A stretch of 30,238 nt of DNA, taken from positions 1 to 30,238 of the IMG/VR virus record IMGVR_UViG_3300008459_000249, one strand, 5' to 3'. Both the position numbers and the translations under genes were made by a program. Source of the DNA: a virus. The notes beneath the pieces are model-generated. The model did no database searches. It had not been told where the DNA came from and saw only the letters and a program-made list of their open reading frames with translations. Positions 6,165 through 16,100 of the stretch are shown piece by piece. Within the stretch, counting starts at the first letter, position 1, and every line of letters begins with the position of its first letter.

Positions 6165-8857
6165 TATATAATCCTACCAGTAAAAATAACATAGTTAATT
6201 GCTTGATAAGGGTTCATAATATCAAACGGTTGTCCAACTGCTCCGACAACATCAATATCGCCAGTTGTTGGTAATAATTGAGCGTTTGAAAGAGAGTTGT
6301 TAATGTTAGTTGTTATAGCTCCGGTATCTGCAGGAGCTCCAACTGCAAATCGCAAAGCATAATATTGATTACCGGCACTACCAATTAAATCATGGGAGTG
6401 TTGCGGTAATTGATTTACAGTTAATGTCTGTTGTCTTGATCCACCTACTATTCCAGGAGCATTGGCTGAAGGTACTCTAGGTACTACTGGTGCACCACCA
6501 CCACCGTCAATATTTCCTAGCGAAGTAAGTGTCAGTCCTGACAATGACGGGTATGTAACCGGCTGTGGTTGGCAACTGCATATAATAGTTGTAAATCCAG
6601 GACTTGGAGTGTTATTAGATATAGAAGTAATAACAACTGGAGCATTGGTAGTTAACAGGCCGTGACCCAATACAACTTTACCCAGCTGGAACGGTCCATT
6701 AATTATTAAACTATTCTGAACTACTAACTCTACAGAGATAGCACTGATTGTAGTAATTGCGTTACGTGTTGCAGAAGTTACAGATGTTTCAATATTGACA
6801 GTATTATTATTGTCCATATTTTCAACACCTATGGCAAATCGTCCTCTGAGATCAGGTAATGCAAAACTTTGATAACCTTGCAATAAGGACTGAGATTTAT
6901 AAGTGTACCCGATCGCAGCAAATAATTCAGGATATAAAGACTGGCGTTGTTCACTGCCGTCACACAACAGATACCCTGGTGGAGGTGTTAACCCTGCATA
7001 AGGAAACACAGCGCCCGGAGGAACTGTACCTAAATTTTGAAATAGTGTAGTCTTGCTTATTTTTCTTAATGGTGGAGACAAAGACGGTCTGTACACCAAG
7101 AAATAATCACTGTTTAAAGAATCAGCAACTGGTTCTTTTGAATTAATAATATCATCGCTGATGGTAGTAACAAATGCGCCACCTGACTGCGGAGTCACTG
7201 TTCCTGTAACTGTTGCTGCTGCAATAGTGCCGGCAGTCGCTGTTGTATATTCAAACCAATATCCGTAAGTTATATCTTGTCCAATAGCTGTGATAGATTG
7301 ATTGGTTATGCTAAACAGTGAATTGCTACAAGAAACACTGATAAACCAGTTTACTTGAAACTGATGATCTACTGCACCTGTGAAAACTCTTGCAGTAAAA
7401 TTTGATCGTTGTGCTCTAGTAAGTGTTCTAGTAGGTGTAGGTTGACTGCCGTTAAACTGAATTAACGTACTGTTAACATCACCGGTCATTCTAAAAACAG
7501 TACTAGCTGCTAATCTTGCTGCAGATCCTGTGATACTACCTGTTACATTACCGGTAAAGCTACCTGTAAAGCTATCACCAAAATAGTTTTTAGCGTAGAT
7601 ATTTCTAAAACGTTTGTTGCCGCTGCCAACAATACTCGAGTCAGCACCAATATCATGTGCTTCGTTTGTTCTAGCATTAATAGCAACACCGCCTAGAGTA
7701 GTTCCTACTGTGAGATGTCCTGTAACACTGATATCTCCACCAACATAAGCATTACCAGCCACACCTACTCCGCCAGTAGTTACAATACTACCAGTAATTG
7801 TTGATGTTGAATTAGTAGTGTCAGTGGTATAAATTTGTCCGTTTGTTAATAAATTTCCATTAATATCTAAACTAGCTCTTTCGCTCTGATAGGGCGCTGG
7901 CATAAAGTCAGGGTTACTTTTGTTAATACCAATTTGACTTAAACCTGTAATTGTAATTACATCTTTAGGTGCATTAAGCAAGTCTGTAGTTCTTAATACA
8001 ATAGAAGAACCTAGTGCTTTATTTCCTAAAATTGTCTGCTTGTTAGTTGTTGAAATAAGTGTAGTTTCTAACGAGTCACCAATTCTTACACCAGCTGCGT
8101 TTCGAATATTAAAAGGAAAGTTAGTAGTACTAGACTGGTCGTTCCTTAAAAAATTTGCAGCAGGAACAGTATCATTACCTACAATTAAGGAGTTAGATTT
8201 TTCACTTATTCCCCAAAATTTAACTGAATTAGTACCATCGGTATCAAAGTCTTCTGTAGTTAAATTGACACCTTGTTTTATTTTTTCGAACCCAGTAATA
8301 ACTGATTTAGGAAAAAATTCGTCTTTGCTAATAATAGCAACACGTAGACCGTTTATGTATAATGTAAGAACAGTTCTTTTAGTATTAGTATCTCTATCAT
8401 CAATCTCTTCTGATTTGAGACCTGATGCAGTTCCGCCTTTAAACTCAGGGCCAACTAGCACCCATAAAGAACCGTTATATAGATAAAGTTGCTGATTAGT
8501 TGTATCAACCCATAAGTCGCCTGTTACACTTTTATCTGATCCCGGAGCAGTATTAGCTTTAATAATATTACCTGCTTCTCTCCAATTTGTACCGTCGAAC
8601 AATCTTAATTGAGGGCGAGGTGGAGTTGAGTCCGAATCTGTATCGTACCATAATTGTCCAACTATTGGATTAGGAGGAGAATTTTTGTTTGCAAAATTTT
8701 CAAGTAGATGTAGGAAATTTTTTCCTACCGGAATAGCAAATTCTGGATAATTTTTTCCTACAAATGTAATACTGGTTGTTTGGTCGAGTGTTTGATCCTC
8801 AACTGTAACACCATCTGGGTAAGCTGCTGTATCTGAACGCGGAATATTATAAGCCAT
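6164..8857 (-). CDS. gp12-like short tail fibre with collar domain, 897 aa
   Basis: First of the three paralogous fibres and the one with a recognisable tip. Residues 1 to about 230 are the shared N-terminal module (MAYNIPR, FVGKNYPEF, HLLENFA, NPIVGQLWYDT, then LWVDTTNQQLYLYNG). The shaft includes GGVGVAGNAYVGGDISVTG, a RFRNIYAKNYFGDSF stretch and GSFTGNVTGSITGS repeats near residue 430. Residues of about 614-680 form a phage tail collar domain: PPGAVFPYAG, GYLLCDGSEQ, YPELFAAIG and LPDLRGRFAIG. About 130 residues later come NQLPQHSHDL and the terminal NPYQAINYVIF. The HSH matches the HxH pattern by which the T4 gp12 trimer binds a metal ion. T4 gp12 has 527 residues, so this protein is much longer. 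The ATG (8855-8857) overlaps the upstream stop as TAATG, with GAGGT before it. It probably makes irreversible contact with the cell surface. Confidence 0.9.
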   Translation of the reverse strand: MAYNIPRSDTAAYPDGVTVEDQTLDQTTSITFVGKNYPEFAIPVGKNFLHLLENFANKNSPPNPIVGQLWYDTDSDSTPPRPQLRLFDGTNWREAGNIIKANTAPGSDKSVTGDLWVDTTNQQLYLYNGSLWVLVGPEFKGGTASGLKSEEIDDRDTNTKRTVLTLYINGLRVAIISKDEFFPKSVITGFEKIKQGVNLTTEDFDTDGTNSVKFWGISEKSNSLIVGNDTVPAANFLRNDQSSTTNFPFNIRNAAGVRIGDSLETTLISTTNKQTILGNKALGSSIVLRTTDLLNAPKDVITITGLSQIGINKSNPDFMPAPYQSERASLDINGNLLTNGQIYTTDTTNSTSTITGSIVTTGGVGVAGNAYVGGDISVTGHLTVGTTLGGVAINARTNEAHDIGADSSIVGSGNKRFRNIYAKNYFGDSFTGSFTGNVTGSITGSAARLAASTVFRMTGDVNSTLIQFNGSQPTPTRTLTRAQRSNFTARVFTGAVDHQFQVNWFISVSCSNSLFSITNQSITAIGQDITYGYWFEYTTATAGTIAAATVTGTVTPQSGGAFVTTISDDIINSKEPVADSLNSDYFLVYRPSLSPPLRKISKTTLFQNLGTVPPGAVFPYAGLTPPPGYLLCDGSEQRQSLYPELFAAIGYTYKSQSLLQGYQSFALPDLRGRFAIGVENMDNNNTVNIETSVTSATRNAITTISAISVELVVQNSLIINGPFQLGKVVLGHGLLTTNAPVVITSISNNTPSPGFTTIICSCQPQPVTYPSLSGLTLTSLGNIDGGGGAPVVPRVPSANAPGIVGGSRQQTLTVNQLPQHSHDLIGSAGNQYYALRFAVGAPADTGAITTNINNSLSNAQLLPTTGDIDVVGAVGQPFDIMNPYQAINYVIFTGRII

Positions 8858-9468
8858 TACTGTACCTCATTCAATCCAGTTAAACTCTGTATACGAACTG
8901 TATAGTCAATTTGAATAAGTCTATTCAAAGACTTTTGCACAGGGTGGAAAATAACATGTGTAAGCAATCTTGGATTTCCTGTTGTACTGTAACTTACAAG
9001 TCCTAGTTCATCAAATACAAACCTACTTTCATTGTCGCTGGTGTTATCAAATGCATCTTGTCCTGCGGGCTCGCCGTAGTCTAATAAGCAAGTTACAAAC
9101 ACGTCAGTGTAGTATTTTCCAGAAACGTGTCTAGTTTCTATTCTGTTTCGTGTAGGGTCTAGATTAGATGAAGATCTATCATTTACAATTTTAGAATATG
9201 TTTGATTATACAAACTTGCGTTTGTACCAATTGAGTTTGGAGTGAGGTAGGTGATGATGCCAGTTGGGTCAACTGTAGTACCACCATTTCCAAACGCCAT
9301 CGAATTTATAAATCCTTGACCAGCATCAGCAATACTTTCTGCTAGCGCAATACTCATATTTTCATAATGAATAGCATTACGCTTATTAACAAAAACTTGT
9401 TCTGATACAGGGTCAAAAATCTTTATGTGGCCTTCGATATGAATTCCTGATAGATCTTTACCTTGCAT
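8857..9468 (-). CDS. Probable baseplate or fibre-associated structural protein, 203 aa
   Basis: A 203-residue soluble protein without signal peptide or membrane segment. Visible landmarks are GHIKIFDPVSEQVFVNKRNAI near residue 12-32, an amphipathic stretch HYENMSIALAESIAD, the glycine-rich GFINSMAFGNGG, and a C-terminal strand-rich part with FDELGLVSY and LTHVIFHPV. This arrangement resembles small structural proteins found beside fibre genes in aquatic T4-like phages, but I cannot name its T4 counterpart. It might occupy the place of gp9 or gp11, which join fibres to the baseplate, since it lies between the giant baseplate gene and the fibres; that is inference from order only. The gap to the upstream gene is 15 bases, with AAAGAG near 9475-9480 as a weak ribosome binding site. 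Confidence 0.82.
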   Translation of the reverse strand: MQGKDLSGIHIEGHIKIFDPVSEQVFVNKRNAIHYENMSIALAESIADAGQGFINSMAFGNGGTTVDPTGIITYLTPNSIGTNASLYNQTYSKIVNDRSSSNLDPTRNRIETRHVSGKYYTDVFVTCLLDYGEPAGQDAFDNTSDNESRFVFDELGLVSYSTTGNPRLLTHVIFHPVQKSLNRLIQIDYTVRIQSLTGLNEVQ

Positions 9469-9483
9469 ATTAGACTCTTTAAA

Positions 9484-10023
9484 TTATAGACGACCAACTA
9501 CGATTTCAATAACACCTTCTTCGCCATCAAAATCTTCTAACGCTTTTCCAATAACTGAACCTAGTTTTGGATTTTCAGCGGCTTTGGCTCGACCGTTACC
9601 AGCACTGATCATAAGGTCTCCCTTTTTAACTGCGCCGTAAACACCAACAGGAACTCGTCCTTGTAGTGCAACTACTGCGGTATGTTCACCAAGAGTTACA
9701 GCACATTCTAACTGGCTGTTCATAATAAATCCTGGGTTAAAGGAAACAACTCCTGCTATTCTTGCAGTATCTTCTGCTGCTATAGTAACTTCGTGAGCGC
9801 CACCGAACATAAGAACTATTCCGGGCTCATAGACTGCATCAGCAACGTATTTTTCAGCTAAATCGGCGTAACGACTTGACGTTGCTACTCCCTGAAAAAG
9901 ACCTGCATTTAAATTTCCATCAGCATCCCTACATGCTATAGTGAATGGTGTACCTGTACTTGCGCTATCAATGCTAGCTTCTCTGTAAAGCTGGCCTACT
10001 TTTAATGTATCTGCTTGAGACAT
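9484..10023 (-). CDS. Free-standing fibre-tip-like protein, 179 aa
   Basis: The whole protein is colinear with residues of about 414-594 of the 594-residue fibre. Shared blocks in order are KVGQLYREA, STGTPFTIACRDADGNLNAG, FQGVATS, YADLAEKYVAD, FNPGFIMN, ALQGRVPV, VKKGDLMISAGNGRAKAA and a closing acidic strand EGVIEIVVG. It lacks the N-terminal docking module and shaft. It could be a separately made tip, a baseplate-bound adhesin or an assembly factor. A remote link to Peptidase_G2-like self-processing domains is possible through the DLAEKY block but weak. The ATG (10021-10023) has AGGAGT at 10031-10036. It is preceded by the longest gap of the window, 83 bases, which contains a perfect hairpin and adjoins a GATAAATA motif, so its expression may be set separately from the giant gene. 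Confidence 0.88.
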   Translation of the reverse strand: MSQADTLKVGQLYREASIDSASTGTPFTIACRDADGNLNAGLFQGVATSSRYADLAEKYVADAVYEPGIVLMFGGAHEVTIAAEDTARIAGVVSFNPGFIMNSQLECAVTLGEHTAVVALQGRVPVGVYGAVKKGDLMISAGNGRAKAAENPKLGSVIGKALEDFDGEEGVIEIVVGRL

Positions 10024-10059
10024 AATAAAGACTCCTAATATTTTTATATTTAGTTAAAT

Positions 10060-10077
10060 CAAAAACTACGGTTTTTG
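10060..10077. other. Perfect hairpin, 7-bp stem and 4-base loop
   Basis: CAAAAAC at 10060-10066 and GTTTTTG at 10071-10077 are exact reverse complements around a TACG loop (CGTA on the minus strand). The hairpin sits in the gap after the giant gene and before the 179-residue gene. The stem is mostly A-T and is not followed by a run of T on the minus strand, so an intrinsic terminator is doubtful. It may be an mRNA end or processing structure, or part of the leader of the next gene. Confidence 0.5.
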
Positions 10078-10106
10078 TCGTGATAAACTGCTACTTTGAT
10101 TTCCTT

Positions 10107-13100
10107 TTAATATTTATCTTGATACTTATTTGGCCAAACTGACGGAGTATCTTTTAAGAAATTAGCCACTGTATTAGTAGATTTAGCTAACCTCTGTCCT
10201 AGATCATTCCACAGTCTGCCCTGCTTTTTAACTACTACAACCTTAAGTTCAACTTTTGCACCGTTGGTTAATGTTTTAATAGGTAACGCAGTTAGCTGTA
10301 AACGTGTTGTTCCAGTGGTGTTAAATTCTTTAACAACTGTTTGATCACCTTCTGGGCTATAAGGGTATTCAGTATTAAGATACTCTGTGTATTCTGATTT
10401 TCGTAGTCGTCTTCCGCCTACGAACACTTCAATTTCGTTAAGTTTTGGTATGTAAGGCAATTCAAGTATACCTTGAGAGTATAATAATGGATCATCAATT
10501 GCATTACCGGTTTTAATTACTTCGGTGTCCTTATAAGGAATTGTTTCTGAAGCGCCAATACCTTGGATTATACTGCCTGCTTCGTGGTAAGTTGGAAGTC
10601 CTGTTCCCAGTGTTCCGCGACGTAATTGACTTAATTTGTTACCAGTTTTGATAAAATATTCAATTCGTTCTCCGTTAATTTCAATAATTCCGGGTATGTT
10701 TTTAGCAGGATTCGGATCATCTAATTTTGAAGAATCAGCAACTGAAATTGTGTTATCTCCTTGATATAGATTTTCTGTTAAAGAAGTAGCTTTGTTTTTG
10801 TTAAGTCTCTTATAGTGAACTCTGTTTAATATATCTTTAAACTGCATGTAGCCAAAACTTTCGTGTACTACGGTATTTGTAAAGGCAATAATTTGAACAG
10901 CGTCTGTATCTAACAGATAATCTTTTAACCTTATAGTAATGTGATCTTTTTCAAGATAATAATCGATATTGTTACTTAATAACTTATTATTCTTAATTAC
11001 CCACACAAAATCTCCAGACACCGCAGTTTTACGCAGTCTAAAGTTACCGCCTAGTTTGCCAGCAAGCTCATAGAAGTCTGGAGTACCCGGAGCAACTTGT
11101 ATGATTGGTACTAGTGTATCAACGGTTCTTTCTACATCTAAAATATTATGATTATAGAAACTAATTACTTCAAATTTAGTTTGATTTGGATATGTATTTT
11201 TAAATGTAATTGAATTAGTTGTTGTAGTATAATCTCCAGTGTTATCTATTACTACAACAAAATCTTTGCCTTCCTGGTAGGTAGTCTGATTGAGAATTAC
11301 TGTAATATTTGGAGGGTTTGCTCGTACAACAAAATTAGCAGTGATTGTGCCGCCAGTACCAGAGCCGCCTGTGATTGCAAACGGACTTGCTGGAGGTGTA
11401 ACATATACACCTAAACCTACAACAATAACATCTTGTATTTCACCTGTAAATTGATTAATACGTGTAACTTCTAATTTAACAGGCGAACCAGAAATACCTT
11501 GGTCGCCTCCAACGGCATCAATAATGTTGCCTACTGCATAACCAGTGCCACCGTTAGGAACAACAGAATCTTTTTCAACTTCATAGGTAAAAATTGTATA
11601 GTCTAATTCAACGTTAAAGTCTGGACCTTGTACTAATTCTTTTTCGTCAATATAAACTTTTACATCGTTAGTGTTAATTAAACTAGGATCATATTTGTGA
11701 TCTTTTAAACTATACGACAGCAGATTGTTAGTCATAGTAAAATAATCTGCTGCTCTAGGAGTAAGGAAATTTTGACCTTGTTTTACTAGCACATTCTGAT
11801 CATAAGGTTTAGTTGTACCAATTCTGTTTGAAAGATTATAGGTAGACTGGCCTGTTAGATATACTATTTCTTCTGACTTAACAATCGTAGCATTGTTTTC
11901 TATGTTGCCAGAATCAATAATATAATTTATTACTGCACCTACTGCCGGCGGCGTAGCAAACTGTATACCAACTCTTGATCTCCAAGATTGATCTATTTTA
12001 TCTGTGTACTCATCATCAGTACTGAACAGTGAATATTCTGCTGGTTCACCGTTGACCAATACTATAGCGGTAGCAGTTGCAAACCATCCTGCTTTAGTAA
12101 TAAATTCTTTAGTAACTCCGTCACCTACAAAATAATCAGTATCAAGCATGTCAGACGACACAAATCCAATACTTATAATTGATATTATTTGATTTGTTGA
12201 AGGAATTGTTGTAAATTCTATTTTGTTATTTTGATAGTTAATTGTATAATCGTCTTCAATTTTTTTAATTTGATCATCTATTTTAACAATCACTGACGTA
12301 GCGTTACCAAAATATTGACCAATTAAATATCCCGTGCTTGCACCGTCAGCTACGTGATTTTTAAACATGATGTTAGGACAGCCGCCGCTAGGTCTATGAT
12401 ATACTTTAACTGATAGTGTATCATTGATCTGCCCAGGAACGAGTTCTTCTGTGCCGCCATTACGTTCTACAGAAACAAAATCATCTCCATCTAATACAAT
12501 GTCGTCAGGTGCAAGACCAGTTGCACTAGTTAATGCACCATTGGCAAACAATCCGCCTGATAACTGTGTATCGTAGGTGTCTTCGTCCATTGGATAGCTA
12601 CCATCTGACTCTTGCTTTCTAAATATGATTCGGTCACCGTATTTTCCAGCGTACACCGTAGTTTGAATTTCTCTTAATTGTAGATTTACAGATGTTGGAA
12701 CGTTGATAATATCAAATGCATTGTTTCCAGTAAATGTTAACATTACAGCATCTGTATTTGTCTGTAAAGGAGTATTATAGTAAGGATCATCAATTCGCAC
12801 TGGAGTATCGTATTTGTTACCCCAAACATAACCACCTATACCTAGTTGCGGTGTATTTTCTAAAATAATAATAAACTCTTTGCCTGATACAAGTCGTTTA
12901 ACAGTATGAATACCGTTGCAGTTAGGATCAGGGTCGCTAGGATCGGCTTTTACAATTCCTTCAATGATAATAGTTGCGCCGAGATCTAATTTATGATCTT
13001 CTTGTGTTACAATTTTTACTGCGTTAGACTCACTGTTAAACACAGTAATCGAATCAATTAAAGAAACATTAAATCTAGAAACGTAAATGTTTACCTGTTG

Positions 13101-16100
13101 ATTATTTGATGGAACATACGGTAGTCTAAACTCTGTAATTCCAGATTGTGTAACTGTAGAAATGTAATCAGTAAATTTTGGATTATAATTGTCCCACAGA
13201 CCAACACCCCAAGGAACTGCGTTCCAGCCATAGTTAATACCTAGGTCAATCCCACTGATAGTTGCTCCACCGTAGTCAACTCCCTGCATTAATTGATCTA
13301 AATCTTTTCCGAATTGACCAGTTACAGGGTTGTAATAGTAGTTAATTCTATCAGTTGCTGACAAGTGGTTAAAGTTTTTAGTGTACTCAATGGTGATAAC
13401 ACTACCAGCTGCTGGTGCAGAAGTAAATGTAATTAATCCTGAATAACTAGTATACCCTCTGTTAGTTGAAGTAACTGTAGATAGTTTATAGTCGCTTCGT
13501 AAAAGTTCTACGCCATTAATTGTTACGAACGATTTTCCATATTCTATTTCAGGACTCCATCGTAAAGGAAATTGTGTCTTTGACCCCGAAATAATATTTC
13601 CAGAGAACGTTTCATTTTCAATTAGGTCAGCTAACAAGTATGTTCCAGAAATTCGATCAAACTTAACAGTAATTTGATTTGATCTTATTAACGGATTGCC
13701 TATTACAGCTATTGCTTTTGCCTGCGTACCTGTTGAACTTAATCCACCCTTAATTTCAACAGTAGGTGCTTTACTAAAGTATCCACCGTAGTTGGTAATT
13801 TCAATTCTATTAATTTTACCATTTGAAATATAAGCCTTTGCTGTGGGATTTATTGTAACAAGCTTTTGATTATTTTCGTTAGTGCTTACACCCACGCCTG
13901 TTATTTTTACCACTGGCGGAGTCACATACCCATTGCCGGCATCTAAAATTTTAATTTCAATTAAAGAAAATCCAATGTTCTTTACAGTAAAGTTATTAAA
14001 ATAATCTAAATTATCTAAATTAGTTGTCTGACTAGTAACAACACCATCTTCGCCTACTATGATGCTCTTGTTCTGAATTTGATAGTTTTCAGTAACAGTT
14101 GGCAACAAATCAAAGTCTGAAATAAAAGTTTTACTAGGATCAATTGCATTATAATTACTGACGAATTCTCTTATCTTTGTTCTATAAGGTTTTACTTCTT
14201 TGATGTATTCTTCAAAGAATTCAAGATTATCGCTGTTATATGTAACTTTCTGTTTGAGTTCACCGACGTTATGCTGCCCTTTAACAAAGCTTGTTTTGAA
14301 AGCCCAGTCAACGTATATCTGCTCTGTAAGTGCATATCGTACACCAGCAAAGAATAATTTTAAATATTCTCCCTGTAGTTCGTCAACTAAAATTTTACTT
14401 TTAAGTGTGTTTAGAATAATTCTTAATTCAGATTCTGGATTACCGTCAAAGCTAAACGTATCGTATAACGGGCCGTCATATCCTAATGTATTTGTAGCAA
14501 ATTTATACAGACTTGAACTAAACTGAATTGATCCGTTCTGTCTACCAACTACAACATAATTATTTTCTGTGAGGTAGAAAGACTGCGCTATCTTTTTAAA
14601 TAACACCCAGCCACCAGATCCAAGATTAGCAACTTTAACAATACTACCAATAGGAATTTCTGTAGTAATTAGTTCGTAGGTATTGTTAACTAGATAATCA
14701 ATTTTTGTAAATTCATTATAAGTTTCTACTATCCCAGTTGTAGGATCAGTATAAGAACCATACCAGTTTATGTACGACCAATACTTTCTTACATCATAGC
14801 TTTGTGATTTGATCTTACTCCAAATTCTGTTGATAGGATCCCAAGTATAGATCGTCCATGTGTCATTATTGGTAGAATCTGACTGTACTAGTACACAGAA
14901 ATTTCTTACTACAATTCTTGTGCCAGATGAATATCCTTCGCCGGAGTTTTCAATAAGTATCTCAATAATTTTTCCTTCAGCATCAATAACTGATTTTAGT
15001 GCTGCTCCTTGACCGCTGCCAGTAACTGTCAATGACGGACCGTACCAACTTAAAGGATCATTGTTTACATCAACTTTGTAAACTTTTAGTCTACCATAAT
15101 TTTTACCAGAGTCAACAATATTGGCAGAAACTATTCTACCATTAAGCAACACTGGCGTAATAACAGCTTGGCGAATTAAAGTTGTCTGTACAAATCTTAA
15201 TTCTTCTTCAGTGTCAATTTTTTGATCCCATAGGCCAGAAACAACCGTTGGCTGCATTTCAAATTTCTGTAATGCTGATAGGTCGTAATCATCAGCCAGT
15301 AACTTGTCTTTAAGAATCATGTTAACTCTTTCAACGAATTGTTTTAGAGCTTCAATTCTGTTGGCAAACATGCCCTGTCTAGGTCTAAATTCTATACCGT
15401 AACGTTTCTTTTCAGGCAATGAAATATCTGGAACTAATCTTCCATTTTCATCTCTACCAACTAGACTATGGAACCATTTTTGTTCAATAGCATACGGAAT
15501 TTCAGTGCTTCTGTTAGTGCTTAATAATTTCCACTCGCTGTGATAATTGCTTTCTTTATATTCAGATTTCCAATATTGAATATTAACTGCAACATTTTTA
15601 GCATTTAGATATTTTTTACAATTTACTAGACTAAAACTATTTGGTCCTGTAAACGCAATGTAGCTATATCCGTAGGATGTTGGATCTGCTATTATTTTTG
15701 CAACGTCAAGGGCTGTTAAATTTCTACCTTCAACGTTTGGTACTGTGGTTTTATTTTTTACCCAGAAATAATAAGTTTCTTTGAATGTTTGACTTACCGA
15801 ATCATATCGTTTCTTTACACTATAAACTGAGTCGTCATATTTTGTAGTGCCTGTAATTCCTTGTGAAAGTCCTTTATCTGTACCAGATAACTTATTCCAC
15901 TGTGATGGCAGGATAGAACTTTCTACCCATTCATATACATCAATGCTGGCAAAAGGATGTGCTTCATTCCAATTAGTTGTTCTATAATTTACATCTCCTG
16001 ATTGAGGATCTGTAAATCTTGCAGTAGATAAATCCCACCACAGAGCACCAACCACTGACTTTGTCCAGTTTGCAGTCTCATCAACATTTACAGAATCTGT

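Noticed and set aside
8040-8486. 148-residue open frame on the plus strand
   Set aside because: It is antisense to the shared N-terminal part of the 897-residue fibre, has no family resemblance, and all other genes run the opposite way.
1100-8857. Diversity-generating retroelement targeting the fibre tips
   Set aside because: No reverse transcriptase gene or template/variable repeat pair is seen in the window.
10041-10048. TATAAAAA as a late promoter for the 179-residue gene
   Set aside because: It misses the consensus by one base, and transcription from it would start on the ribosome binding site at 10031-10036, leaving no usable leader.
10060-10077. Intrinsic terminator after the giant gene
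   Set aside because: The stem is A-T rich and no T run follows on the transcribed strand, so only an unspecified hairpin is reported.
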